Positions 10,637 through 21,126 of a DNA stretch of 64,000 nt are shown piece after piece. Location of the stretch: the NCBI GenBank assembly GCA_022606425.2, contig JAHDVF020000016.1, forward strand, positions 4,122,501-4,186,500. The letters are read 5' to 3'. The notes beneath the pieces are model-generated. The model had not been told where the DNA came from and did no database searches. It saw only the letters and a list, made by a program, of their open reading frames with translations. Made by a program: the position numbers and the translations under genes. The stretch comes from Lepidostoma basale (Eukaryota; Arthropoda; Insecta; Trichoptera; Lepidostomatidae). Each line of letters starts with the position of its first letter. Position 1 is the first letter of the stretch.

Positions 10637-11344
10637 AAAAAAAAAAACTTCACCTGCCGGCAATGCTCGAGAAGTACATCTAGAAAATTTCACACACGTT
10701 TATGGCTACAGCCCTTTATCAATATTTGGGAATAAATAAAACATGAGCGTATCTCCCCCCGCGCCGCCCGAGGACGTAAAGGTATCTGCTATTTTTGGGA
10801 ATCAAATACAAATCACGTATTGGTACATAAAACCTCCGCGGCAAGAGAACATGTTTCTCGGGCAATTTAAGGGTCCCGGAATATGAATACAGATGAAAGT
10901 CTCGCAAAAGATCACGGGGAAATCGTTTCGTATCAGATCGTAAGAATAATTAACATGAGATGTAACTTGTGTATGTAAACGAAGAATTTACCAAATTTCG
11001 TTACCCACAAATAATATTAGAAAATATTGTACATTTATTATTATTTATCTTGACTAATTAACTAACGACAGTTCTTTCCTGACACTTCTCTCGCTACTTC
11101 AAAATTCAAACATCGTGTCGGGCATGCAAGTATATTTCTCTTACTCGTCACGTGGACGAAATTTACTTAGTAAAAAAAATATACGTTATCATGCACGTAC
11201 GTCGATTTCTCCAACTCTTCATGTGGCCGAAATTTAATATTTTATTAGTTTGATCGTGCCACATTTTCCTCTGTCTTCCTCTTGTCCATTTACATCATTA
11301 ACATATAGTTTTTGTATCATTCATTCTTTCCACATGTAAAAAAC
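10637..11344. other. Non-coding; GC island at 10740-10880
   Basis: The island (CCCCGCGCCGCCCGAGGACG at about 10758-10777) is unique in the window and could be a conserved regulatory element. Around 11085-11280 are degenerate RTE-A-like words on the minus strand (CATGCACGTACGTCGATTTC, GTGCCACATTTTCCTC). Confidence 0.35.
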
Positions 11345-11940
11345 CCCACTATAATTCCATAATGACGACTTTTTATGAATTAAACACTATTTTTCCAATT
11401 TTGAGTTTATTTTTTCACCGGTCACAAATTAAATTTATGTTGATAACTGCTTTGGCCTATTATGAATAGGGGCACAAAGTTAATGTGTTACTTTTGAAAT
11501 AATTTTGTAATTTCTTTCGTACAATCATAAAACCGTGAGACGGATCATTTGTTAAAAATTCTATTGTGCTAGTGTATCATTTTTTCAACTTGTGTCAATG
11601 TCCATTTGTTTTGTCTTAAAATATAAACTGTCCCCTTACGTAATCAATAGCCTTAGAGCAATAAAACACCCTCAACTCAATGCTTCCATCTAAAAATCCT
11701 TTAAAAATTTAACCCATTGATATGTCTATTGTTATCTCTCTAGTACTAGCCAAGTTAACTAACACATATTATATATAATTCTAGGTTCTTGCACTCAGTT
11801 TGTAATAATTTTGGTTAGTTTATATCGTTATCTTGATGATGAAGGTGTAAGCCTTCGAAACATGTCGAGAAAAATAAACTCAAAAGTGGAAAAAACAGTG
11901 TTTTAATTCATAAAAATTCGTCATAATAATGTATAATACT
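11345..11940. mobile_element. Inverted-repeat element (family P4) with hammerhead-like motif
   Basis: The arms at about 11350-11412 and 11868-11932 are inverted copies (ATTCCATAATGACGA, TTTATGAATTAAACACT and TTGAGTTTATTTTT on the left). At 11833-11868 the plus strand reads TTGATGA, T, GAAGG, loop, CCTTC, GAAA, CATG, TCGA. No coding capacity. The total length is about 590 bp. Confidence 0.6.
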
Positions 11941-12037
11941 TTAATTCGTACCGTATTCACTTCTTATATTTGGATTTGACACTTATAATATACAGGTTTA
12001 CCATACATTATTTTAAAAGATCTCATTTCTATTACAT

Positions 12038-12262
12038 AATTAAAACGAATGAAAACGTCAGTTTTCTAGGAGTTTTATTGTATTTTATGGGAATGACATG
12101 TTTCGCCCTTCTAAGGCATTATCAAATGACATTTCATAATGTATTCGAAGGGCGAAACATGTCTTTCCCATAAAATATAATAAAACTTCTCGAAAACTGA
12201 CGTTTTCATTCGTATTAATTATTTAATATGGAGTTTTACATCATTGTTCAAGAAACAATAAT
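12038..12262. mobile_element. Palindromic MITE, family P1
   Basis: Two long arms, about 12038-12128 and 12135-12222, are near-perfect inverted copies. Each has GAAAACGTCAGTTTTCTAG-like, TTTTATGGGAATGACATG-like and GGCGAAACATGTC-like blocks. A further tail ATGGAGTTTTACATCATTG and GAAACAATAA follows. Related copies: 17145, 32709, 35038, 38384, 40285, 46620 and 57795-58475. Non-coding, able to fold into one long hairpin. Confidence 0.8.
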
Positions 12263-14509
12263 TACATTTCTATTACGTTTATTTTACTTTCACCCTTCTT
12301 TTGCCAGTTACATTTATGAAATATGAACTATTTTGAATGTTTCATCGTTTTTATTCAGTCATGACCCAAGACTATAAGACCAAGATAAGATAGACCCAAG
12401 ATTATAATATTGCTGCCCTGCACTGACTATTTTTGACGATTTTATCTGACGTCAAGTACAGAAGACCCTTTACTAGTATATAGTACGTCGTTAGTGCTTA
12501 CGTCAGCGGTAGTAGGCAGCGGCGTTAGCAGATATTATTTAAACATTCAGCGAGCAGAAAGGTCGTTGGTTCATGAATAAATCGATTGAGTAAAAAAAAA
12601 TTATACTGTAAAATAATACAAATTCATCGTGAACTTTGATATTCACCAATTGAGATCGAATTTGAAATATTGTAACGGGTCATCACTCTCTCAGATCTTT
12701 AGTACTAAATAAACACATCGAGAGCGAAATTTAGGTTACGGTTCAAGTGAAATTCTTACAATTACGGTAGCGAAAATTCAATCAAATTGAAAGCTTCATT
12801 CAATCCGAATAGATTGGTTTATTTACAGAACGATATTGAAAGGATGAGACAGGTATTAAAACGTGTGGAAATCCTTAATTTATCTAGGATACATGGCATA
12901 CTTTGATTTTTGATCCGGAGTCAATAATGTGATTGGATAACTTTGTGAATTAGAGATCAAATAGAGTTTCACGTGCGAATCGCGTAACTCCTAACTTACG
13001 AGAATCTTTGGGTATAAAGAAAGGCAGACTGGCCTGTTTCACTCCTATAGAACATATCTTTAATACTTACTTCGGTGTAGCTAAATCCTTCAGCCTATTG
13101 ATTTCCAATATAGAACGCTCTGTTTTAACGGTATTAAATGAAAACAGGGGTTACTCTGGCTTTGCTATGGAACGAAATTCGGCGCGACTGATTTATAGGA
13201 AAAAAAGTTAAGGGAAGAAATAAAACACGAGATTAGCAAAAGAACTCAGCGCCCAGAGCTAAATCGGTATTCTGAAATATTACACGAACCGTAAGGCATT
13301 CTTTGAAACGGTTTTGTATTTTTGAGCTCAGAACTAAGAGCCACAACATAGTTACGCCGAAACAGTGACTGGTGCTTTGGCTAATGAAAAAAGTTATTGT
13401 TTGCCGGCGATGTTGTGAAAGTTTTATATTAAAATTTCACCGTCAACAAGATCACTCAGAATTTAGTTTGAGATTAAAAATCGTGAACGCAGCATAACGG
13501 CGGAGTGCACTTTCCATCCAAGTGCTGCCAATATTGATCGAGACGTAGAGAAACACTCATCGCTTACTACTAACGTGCGTAATCGCAGTAAACAGGTAGT
13601 AAAATAAGATATACGATGCAATAATAAAATGAGGAATATTGAGATAATAAACTCATACTTTCATAACCTGTAAAACTTTAGATATTTGCTTTATAAGCAC
13701 CAGAGATAAAGTACCTGCCCATTTTCGAACGTAAAACATATTTTACGCGAATATTATACATTATACTCAACCATTTTAAATGCATAAAATATTGTAATAT
13801 TTAAGCAGATTCACGTGGTGTAGTATTAATACTTGCCCCGACGGGACACGGGCGAATTATTTTCTTGAGCACATCTAACAAGAAAGTGCGATATAATTGT
13901 TGTGCCCAAATAATCGAGGGGGCCCTGTATTATGTACACAGCGACATCACATGCGAGGCATTAATTACATACTAAAAGGAAATTGCTAAGAGGCGGGGAA
14001 CATAAAATGCCACACAAACATTATACACTTCAACAAATAAAACACTATCAAGGCTAAAACTGATTTCAATCAAAGGTGAAAATAAAATTAAACAAAAAAG
14101 CTTTCACAAAGAAAGATAATTGAAGACATAAAAATAAATAAAAGGGTACAAAAATATCTATTTATTGTAGTTTCCGTACACTTTATGTAATAAAAAAAAC
14201 CGGCATCGTATATATATTTAAAACAAATATATAAAATCGATTTTGCGATAAATTAAAATTTAAAATCTTTTAATGTTTCTATCAATGCACCTAGGGATAA
14301 ATCTTCGAACAATTTTGGCAATGTTTTAAAATTTACATACTCTTCGACACAAATGATGGTATGGTATACCGCCCGAGTTTTATACAAAGAATTTGAAAAA
14401 AAAAAAAACATTTTTATCGAAACATCTTGTTGAGTTTCATTGAACAATTACTTAAACACATTGAAAAAGGATGGCAGTTCATATCCACTAATTGTTATAA
14501 GAATTTTAC
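12263..14509. other. Unique, moderately AT-rich non-coding DNA
   Basis: No matched repeat and no exon that I trust. A 67-codon plus-strand frame at 13008-13211 and the sequence at 12400-13560 show no motif. This is probably an intron of, or DNA 3' of, the minus-strand gene whose exon starts at 14671. Confidence 0.4.
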
Positions 14510-14671
14510 CGTCGTTGATGAACGGATACATCTGCCTGAGGTCCACTTCCTGATCTTCAAAGTCCTCGTCAACCGGCATGGCGGGAGGGAACTCCTCTTC
14601 CGGCGATCTCTCAGAGCCGTACCCCTGGTCGCAGCCCGGGTCCTGGAGCTTCCACACCGGGTCCAGGTCCC
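14510..14671 (-). CDS. Coding exon of an unrecognised gene (exon c)
   Basis: On the minus strand an AG acceptor with a pyrimidine-rich lead (TTTTGCAGCAG) is followed by an open, GC-rich exon. It reads GDLDPVWKLQDPGCDQG, YGSERSPEEEFPPAMPVDED and FEDQEVDLRQMYPFINDG, then a GTAAAA donor. The frame fits the phase left by exon 18442-18614: one base plus GG makes Gly. The acceptor is a tandem NAGNAG, so the exon may start at 14674 instead, adding one residue. The peptide is acidic, with no membrane segment or domain I can name. If the donor is not used, the frame runs 20 more codons into AT-rich sequence, which looks non-coding. Function unknown. Confidence 0.62.
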
Positions 14672-14732
14672 CTGCTGCAAAACCACCCAAGGGTCAGTAA
14701 TCATCGCTGCCACCGCGGGCGAAGGGATCTGC

Positions 14733-14806
14733 TCACGGCTGGGTAATTAAAAACTCGGGTTGCGGCGGCACAGTATCCGAGTCCAGCCCGTTCTTGAGTG
14801 GTTCGT
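14733..14806 (-). CDS. Possible alternative terminal exon
   Basis: On the minus strand after CAAAG, the frame reads DEPLKNGLDSDTVPPQPEF, then LITQP and a TGA stop. Base composition is exon-like against AT-rich flanks. Its phase fits exon 18442-18614 (G plus AC makes Asp). The stop overlaps a good donor (CC|GTGAGC) followed after about 65 bases by the exon c acceptor, but that join would put exon c out of frame. It may be an alternative C-terminus or a chance frame. The acceptor lacks a pyrimidine tract. Confidence 0.3.
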
Positions 14807-17144
14807 CTTTGTATATATGTCGTGAATGTTTTTGGTTTGAAGAAATAGATCCGGTAAAACCGCAGTCGAAAATTAAGATATGTCTGATGTAATTGTGAAC
14901 AAAAAATAAATCAATTTTGAAATAACGGATAAACCAAAAAAGCAGTGAAAACATACCTTGTTAAAAATACTAAACCCAAATGAATGCAAATATTGTATAC
15001 GTTAGCTTTCGTGCATATATAAGTGATTAAAACCTTCACCAGTTCATCAATAAAAACATTTTTTTGTGAGTGGTAGAATTGGAACATGTTCGAAAGTGGT
15101 GCAGAAGAGATCATCGAAGAATCTACAAATAGATTTTATTATTTGACCGCAGTGCATACATTTGAAGAGCCATAAGAATATGTATACCATATTATGATAC
15201 TTACTCAATAATCGTACACGTAAAATTAATATTTATTTATTATATAATTAAATTGCAAAGTCATTTCAAAACTGCCTCATGTAAGGGTGTTCTGTTGTTG
15301 AAAGACTTTGACCCATAGTACACGAGAGATTGCATTAAAACAAGAATTAAAAAATGAATAAAAAAATATTAAAAAAAAATCTATACCGTTGAAAGTAAAA
15401 GAAAAACAAAATATATGAACGGCAAAAGCGAATGCGAACTCATAACATGGCCAAAGCGGGAAACTTAATAAACAAAATGTGCGTGTTGATAAATGAACGT
15501 GCTCTGTAAGAAGTTGACTCGTGTAGATAGAAACAAGAAGCACAATAGATTTCAATCAACGTAACAGAACATGCGTCAAGTGACAAGAACGTGGGTTCAT
15601 TGAAAATATATTCTTCCTTCGGATTCAGCATATACAGGCGTGCAAAGCAATAGAAGAAAAGCGTTTTATACATGTATATTTCTTGTATAAGTATAATATA
15701 AGAAAACCAAAACATGGTGTAAAATTCATTAGATAGTACAGAGAGAGATATTATTCTAATACTTTAATAGTAACAGTCACCGTTGAAGTAAGATGCATAA
15801 ATACAAGAATAAAACCAACTCATTATATTAGAGTTACAAACCTTAATGTTTCAACCATGAATAAACAACTAGTAAAATTTATTTACTTCGGGGAGATTAT
15901 TTGCAATAGTGTGAGTAACACATCCTAAATTGGTTATGGAACGTCATCTGATTGGCTCCTGTGTCTTGGTAGGCGGAGTATACGGCATTAGCTTCTAAAA
16001 TACTCGGTGATTGGAAAATTACTACTATCTCGAATTTAGGAAAATTAATTAATTTTAATGGCGGATAGCCATGTTTGTGTTTGTAATTTTATTTTTGAAT
16101 TCCAATTGCAATACAATATTGCCAGAAAAAATAGGAATTTCTATACACCCTTAGCCGGGACACAAGATATTTGAAATAATTGTACAGTATCATTATTCAA
16201 TATTAGTCACACCCTTAATTGTTCAGCCAAGAAAAAAATATAAAAAACATTTAAATACGAGTATTAATGGAATATATTTTTTTTAATTATAACAATTGAA
16301 GATTAAAAAAAAAGTCTTTTTATTTTATTTCAACGTTTGTATAATATATAAAAAATAATTGAATTTTTTTTTTGCTATTTCAATTTATAAAAATTAAAAT
16401 AAAAACGGCATCTAGTTTTTTTATAAATGCACTGTCGCTCACACCATTGCAAACAATCTCCCTGGAATGAACGGACTCAACATACAAACTTTCAAATATA
16501 CATATGCATAACAGTAATCTATATAGTGTATAACTGTGTGTGTCGAATGTCAATGCTCCAGTTAAATTCTAATAAGGTTAAATTCATGAATTCGAAATAA
16601 TCTTAAGGCGATTTTCTTTTTAGTGGAAAACTACGCTAAAAATACGAGACAAGGGATTTAAGCCTAATTTAAATGTAGAACAGTTCTTACGCAATTCTTT
16701 GAATATAGAGCTTTGCCAAGTTTTCATTTTGTATTACCTTTATATAGAATCTATTTGCGCATAGCAAAATAGATTGTATGCATGAAATAAAATAAAACTA
16801 CCAAAATGGCTGCGAGATTTTTTTTTTATATAAAAACTATATTCAACAAAAAATATACTTTTATTAAAAGGATATTCTTAAAATCCGTAACTTTTGATAA
16901 AGAAACTTGAACACTTTGTAGTTTCTCTTAGAAATGAGTTTTCACAAATCAAGACGCCGTTTGTTCCACAGATATTGTATAACTTACACAGATATTGTAT
17001 AACTCGACATGTAAGGAAGATAGTATACCCATATAAGTAATGAAATATACCAGCTTCATTAATTTAATTGATCATAAAATATATCGCGATATCGGCATAT
17101 AACTTTATCATCTTAAGGCAACAATATAAACCGGTTTACAATAA
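14807..17144. other. AT-rich intron-like DNA
   Basis: Between two exons of the minus-strand gene. It is very AT-rich, with long A and T runs (15360, 16270-16400), and I recognised no repeat or RNA gene. Confidence 0.5.
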
Positions 17145-17416
17145 TTTATTGTTTCTTCAACAATGATGTAAAACTCCATATTAAATAATTAATACAAATG
17201 AAAACATCTGATTTATAGAAGTTATATTGTATTTCATGAGAATGACTTGTATCATCTTGCTAAGGCATTATCAAATATGAAATTTTGACAATGCATAAGC
17301 AAGGAGAAACATATCATTCCCATTAAATATAAATATAAACTTCTAGAAAACAGACATTCTCATACGTACTCTTTATTTAATAAATAGTTTTACATCATTG
17401 TTCAAAAAACAATAAA
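17145..17416. mobile_element. Palindromic MITE P1, near full length
   Basis: It begins TTTATTGTTTCTTCAACAAT and ends inverted ATTGTTCAAAAAACAATAAA. The two arms also carry inverted TAAGGCATTATCAAAT-type and AAACTTCTAGAAAA-type blocks. This copy shows both termini of family P1 and is diverged, so it is old. Confidence 0.75.
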
Positions 17417-17429
17417 CTTGTATTTAGTA

Positions 17430-17512
17430 TTAAATACGAATGCCCTTATAAGGCGAAACATGTTACTCCCAAAAAAATATAATAAAACTACTAGAAAACG
17501 GACTTTTATATA
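17430..17512. mobile_element. MITE P1, one arm
   Basis: ATACGAATGCCCTTATAAGG, CGAAACATGTTACTCCC and AAACTACTAGAAAACGGAC match one P1 arm. Confidence 0.6.
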
Positions 17513-17734
17513 TTACATGTACGAGTCTCTCGTTTGCCTATTTTGTAGGTAATTATTGTATTTTATTAACATGTCAAGATGATTAAACTGAAATCGAAAG
17601 GAAAAATTCGTTTTGATATGTAAGAATTCAACAAAATTAAAATATAGAGTTTATATATAATATAATAATATTACAAAAACATATTGAAGATTTATGATTA
17701 TTATTAAAATAACTAACACCAACGATTTGAAACA

Positions 17735-17875
17735 ATGTGATTAGAATTTATAATACAATCTCCAATATGAGCAAAAAATAGCTCATTATTATGAAGAAGA
17801 AATCTGGTCATGACCAGGCTTGAACCCAAGTCCCCAAGCGTTCTGTCCACTAACCCACTAACCTATTAAAATTAT
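17735..17875 (-). mobile_element. tRNA-derived SINE (family 2), partly deleted
   Basis: Read on the minus strand, a tRNA-like head with GTGGACAGAACGCTTGGGG and the B box GGGTTCAAGCC is followed by CTTCTTCATAATAATGAGC. A better copy at 37615-37770 includes about 13 head bases missing here. Confidence 0.6.
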
Positions 17876-18000
17876 TATGATAATTATTCGAATGTCAATA
17901 TTCGAAAGTTGATTCGCAAAACAATTGAGAATGATATGACATATGGGTTATGTACTATACATAGTAACTTTCTGCTCGATTTTAGATACATTTTCCTAAG

Positions 18001-18265
18001 GATTAATTGTATCTCAATAGAGACGAAGATGTGAATTGTTTTCTGGGAACAAAATATGGTGGCCGAGGCGCTTATAGGACTTATGACCTGTCATTGGTTG
18101 TGTTGAGCGATTGCTTAATGTTTAACAACATTCCCCATTCCGCCCTTCTTACGACCACCACGTCTGACAATTTTTTTGGAAGATGTTTATATTATAGGAT
18201 GCTGCACTTATCTTCACATTTTTTTAGTTCACTAGCGTCATCTATTAAGATTGGAAAGCATTAAG
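18001..18265 (+). repeat. Interspersed repeat starting ATTGTATCTCAATAGAGACG
   Basis: The body includes GATGTGAATTGTTTTCTGG, CGCTTATAGGACTTATGACC and ACATTCCCCATTCCGCCC. Inverted copies lie at 32938-33000 (partial), 48480-48650 and 54520-54665. The plus strand is open for 85 codons here, but the other copies break the frame, so I treat it as non-coding. Confidence 0.65.
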
Positions 18266-18441
18266 CAGAAAATCTTTATTAACATTTTCCTAGATCAAAT
18301 ATTAGACAATTGAAAAACGACTTTGTTTTGACAGTTACACACTAAATAGAAAAGAATACGGAAATCCCGTGCTAAAATATTTTGTTACTTCATGAATAGG
18401 GGTTGTGTGTGGTTAGGGGATGTTTGAGGGTCGAGACTTAC

Positions 18442-18614
18442 CTAGCTTGCACCCGTACTGGTGGCTGAACTTGCGGTGGTGGTGCCGGTGCGCGGGGCGG
18501 CCGAAGGAGCGCGTGTAGTTGTACCCCGCGTCCGGGGGCCCGCAGTCTCCGCAGCGCCCGCAGCCCCCGCAGGGCAACCGCCTGCGCCCATCCAGGTGGC
18601 TGGGCAGTGATCGG
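18442..18614 (-). CDS. Coding exon of an unrecognised gene (exon b)
   Basis: On the minus strand the acceptor TTTTCTCTTTAG and the donor CTAG|GTAAGT are both close to consensus and enclose a very GC-rich exon. With the incoming phase (AG plus C makes Ser) it reads RSLPSHLDGRRRLPCGG, CGRCGDCGPPDAGYNYTRSF and GRPAHRHHHRKFSHQYGCKL. It leaves one base, which fits exon c. The Cys cluster CGGCGRCGDC and the His/Arg run are the only motifs; the Cys spacing loosely recalls metal-binding or Sprouty-like clusters, but not enough to name a family. The flanking introns are AT-rich and full of repeats. Confidence 0.65.
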
Positions 18615-18674
18615 CTAAAGAGAAAAGTAAACCTGTAAGTTCGCACACACCCCAATCGCTTACTATTACTGGTG

Positions 18675-19249
18675 ACAACAACAACAACAAACCATCACGC
18701 CGTTTCCCCGCATTGGTAGGCAGAGAGAATGGACCGCCACACTACTCTATCCTGGCACACCTCTCTAGCTTCCTCCACATTCATACATCGAGTCATACAC
18801 GCACTTCGATTCTTCCGGCTTCTGACATGACCAACCTTTAATATTTGATTAATTTGGTCATGCCATGTTTTCCTCGGTCTACCTCGACTCCTTACTCCAT
18901 TTACATCGTTAACGTATACTTTTTTAACCATTCTTTCTTCACCCACGTGCTCCATATGTCCGAACCAACGCAGCGAACCTTTCATAATTTTGTTCATAAT
19001 ACCTTCTTTCGCTCTACATTCCTTCCTAATATCAGCATTTGAGATTCTGTCGAACATCGTTCTACCGCACATACGTTTTAGGGACCTCAACTCTACCGCA
19101 TTTATTTTGCTCACATCTTTCTTCTGCCAGTTCCATGCTTCGCTTCTATATACAAGGTTTGGGACCAGAACCATACTGGTGACGCTGGTGGGAAAATAAA
19201 TCAAACTGTTGTACAAGATCTGTAATCTGCGATCAAGTGTAATCTGCAT
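18675..19249 (-). mobile_element. RTE-A 3' fragment, open C-terminal domain
   Basis: The minus strand is open for 184 codons. From about 19180 it reads VLVPNLVYRSEAWNWQKKD, MCGRTMFDRISNADIRKEC, GSLRWFGHMEHVGEERMVKK and GVRSRGRPRKTWHDQINQI, ending SILSAYQCGETA and a stop. A 3' end CGGCGTGATGG-type sequence and a GTT-repeat tail follow at 18673-18692. This is the C-terminal, post-RT domain with the RT truncated away. It has no stops and reads more intact than most copies, so the insertion is young. It lies in an intron of the minus-strand gene. Confidence 0.85.
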
Positions 19250-19261
19250 GTACGGCGGGAC

Positions 19262-19440
19262 ATAGATAAAAATAGAAGTAGATTAAATGTGGCCTGGGAC
19301 TCTCTTGATTTTTCACATTTAACTTTCTAACATCAGTCCCGCATGGACGAGGGGCGGGCCTAGGGATTGAGTGAGCGAAGCTGACGAAAGCGCCGTTCGC
19401 TTATAACTGCTTCGGGTAGCGGTGGGAATCCTCTCATTAA
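19262..19440 (+). repeat. Second copy of the 10440 repeat
   Basis: AGTAGATTAAATGTGGCC, CAGTCCCGCATGGACGAGGG and GCGAAGCTGACGAAAGCGCC align with 10440-10636, with one longer insert. The poly(A) end is not preserved. Confidence 0.6.
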
Positions 19441-19800
19441 ATTTTCATTTCATTTAATTAATTAATTTAAAATTATCAAAAGTATCACAGAAGTACATTC
19501 CAATACACCAATGATACATAGTATTATTAATAAAAAAAATTGAGATACAACAGTAAATAACACATAATGAAATAATATGATGAACTCACAATTATAACAA
19601 TGACAGAGACAGCGCCTACCTAAGGTCTACTACACTATCACTAAATACGTCGACCTCCGAGATATTGCTCTACCTACCGGCATAATCATTTGCAGGTTGG
19701 TTCTGCATCGTCTTAAGCCCTCTTTGCTGAACAAGATCACATTATAATGAAATTTTCCCTGTGTTACTGCCAATAGCTTCCTTGAGCAGTGTTTTATATA
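19441..19800 (-). mobile_element. Jockey/CR1-like LINE 3' end
   Basis: The left edge TTTCATTTAATTAATTAATTT is the tail. Further in, the reverse complement encodes the LINE C-terminus, recognisable by CGTCGACCTCCGAGATATTGC and GCAGGTTGGTTCTGCATCG, which parallel GTCGATCTCCGAGG and CAGATTGGTTCTGG in the LINE-J copy at 41812. The frame is broken. Confidence 0.6.
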
Positions 19801-20005
19801 TTTTTCTAGGAAAACAATGAATTTATCTTAAATTCTAAACCACTCTTCACTCGATATCCAACAGCTAGCCTGACGTTACTTGTCGCTGTCGAAATAAAGA
19901 CAAAACATGTAAGTAATGAAAATGTTGTTTTATTGAATTATTTTTTGAAGCACAATCGGTTTCAGCTTCGGCGAAAATAGTGATAAGGATGTGAGGATAT
20001 GTCAC

Positions 20006-20249
20006 CTATTCCAGGTAGCCGCGTCCGAGACAGAGCCGGCTACGGAGCAGGAGTCCCGGAGCGAGCTGACGTCCGGGGCGCCGCACAGGTCGCCGCTGGA
20101 CTGCGCGCGCCGCCGGCCTCCGCCGCTGCTGCTGCTGCGGCCGTGCCGCCCCACGCTGGCGCCCATCGCGGGCGGCTCAGCCGCGCCTACGCCATCGCGG
20201 CAGCCTGCCGCCTGCTCCCGCTCTCGACCGGCGACTGAAGCGCAGCTTG
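20006..20249 (-). CDS. Coding exon of an unrecognised gene (exon a)
   Basis: On the minus strand a strong acceptor (long T run, CTTTGCAG) leads into a very GC-rich segment. One frame is open for all 80 codons; its latter half reads AAEPPAMGASVGRHGRSSSS, GRRRAQSSGDLCGAPDVSS and LRDSCSVAGSVSDAATWN. The donor is AATAG|GTGACA. The exon starts two bases into a codon and ends with AG, which fits exon b. Composition is Ser/Gly/Arg-rich and looks disordered. The opposite strand is also open because of GC content, but the splice sites and phase favour minus. No family is recognised, and the upstream exon was not found. Confidence 0.58.
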
Positions 20250-20309
20250 CTGCAAAGAAAAAAAAAACAAATCTTTAGACTCATCTACAAATCAAATACT
20301 ACAATATAC

Positions 20310-20675
20310 GAGCGTGCATGTTACGGTGTATGAAAATCGAGGAAGCTAGATGAATACGACGACCTTGGTGGCCGAGTGGTAAGTGCATTGACTGTCACCC
20401 CGAAGGTTCCGGGTTCGATTCCCGGCGAGGGCAGTGTGATTGTCACACTGTCTTTGGTCTGGTGTAGAATTCACGTGATAATAAAATGGGGATAGATTAG
20501 CTACCTATCACATGTCATGAGAAACATTATGATAGCTATAATACCCTTTACATCGATTTGGCTCATGCTGTCATGATGTAAAGAACGATTAAAAAAAATG
20601 TACGGACAGAGTAGTATGGCGGTCCATTCTCTCTGCCTACCTCTCCGGTGAAACGGCGTAATGATTAGTTAGTTA
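20310..20675 (+). mobile_element. RTE-A 3' end, split by a SINE
   Basis: CGTGCATGTTACGGTGTATG and GAGGAAGCTAGA match the end of the RTE-A ORF. After the SINE at 20346-20599 the match resumes with GGACAGAGTAGTATGGCGG, GAAACGGCGTAATGATTAG and a TTAG tail. The SINE therefore inserted into an existing RTE-A copy. Confidence 0.75.
20346..20599 (+). mobile_element. tRNA-derived SINE (family 1)
   Basis: The head reads GGTGGCCGAGTGGTAAGTGC (A box) and CCGGGTTCGATTCCCGGCGA (B box with a T-arm-like stem). An unrelated body with TTCACGTGATAATAAAATGG and CACATGTCATGAGAA follows, then an A run. The minus-strand copy at 34857-35012 shares both head and body. A functional tRNA gene is unlikely because the head continues into repeat body in both copies. 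Confidence 0.75.
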
Positions 20676-21054
20676 GCTAAGGTCAATTATTCATAAACTT
20701 CCCAAAAGGTTTTAACGGTCACCTACTGGGTCGAATTGTAAATCTAAACTATCCAGGGATCCACTCAAACACACAAAAAATTTCATCAAAATCGGTCCAG
20801 CCGTTTAAAAGAACTTCAAATATAATACATACGTCCGTAGAGAAGAATTATGAACATAAAGTTTGGGAAAATGGCTCCAGCGATCTCAAAACTTGTCAGC
20901 GTACACAGAAAATAATGGACACCTGGACACCATAACAAATCTGCTCTACCACAACTTTTTGATAATGAATTATTTTGATAATGAACGATAAGTATTTATT
21001 ATTTATTTATTTTTTTCCATAAAAGAATTCTTGGTGATGTTTAATATAAGAATT
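20676..21054. other. Non-coding spacer
   Basis: AATCGGTCCAGCCGTTTAAA at about 20792 is a phrase I associate with lepidopteran repeats, but there is no second copy here. Nothing else was seen. Confidence 0.3.
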
Positions 21055-21115
21055 TCTAATTTTTTGTTCCTTGAACAATGATGTAAAACTCCATATTAAA
21101 TAATTATTACGAATG
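21055..21115 (+). mobile_element. MITE P1, terminal fragment
   Basis: TTGAACAATGATGTAAAACTCC, split as in other P1 ends, and TATTAAATAATTATTACG match the P1 terminus. RTE-A follows directly. Confidence 0.6.
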
Positions 21116-21126
21116 ATTATTACGGG

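Noticed and set aside
18442..18690. Alternative minus frame over exon b (Ala/Gly-rich)
   Set aside because: Low-complexity reading produced by GC bias; it does not fit the splice phases.
19991..20278. Plus-strand frames over exon a
   Set aside because: Open because of GC content; the minus strand has the better acceptor and donor and a matching phase.
20370..20436. Functional tRNA gene
   Set aside because: A and B boxes are present, but the head continues into a repeat body shared with 34857-35012 and no clean acceptor stem was found; it is a SINE head.
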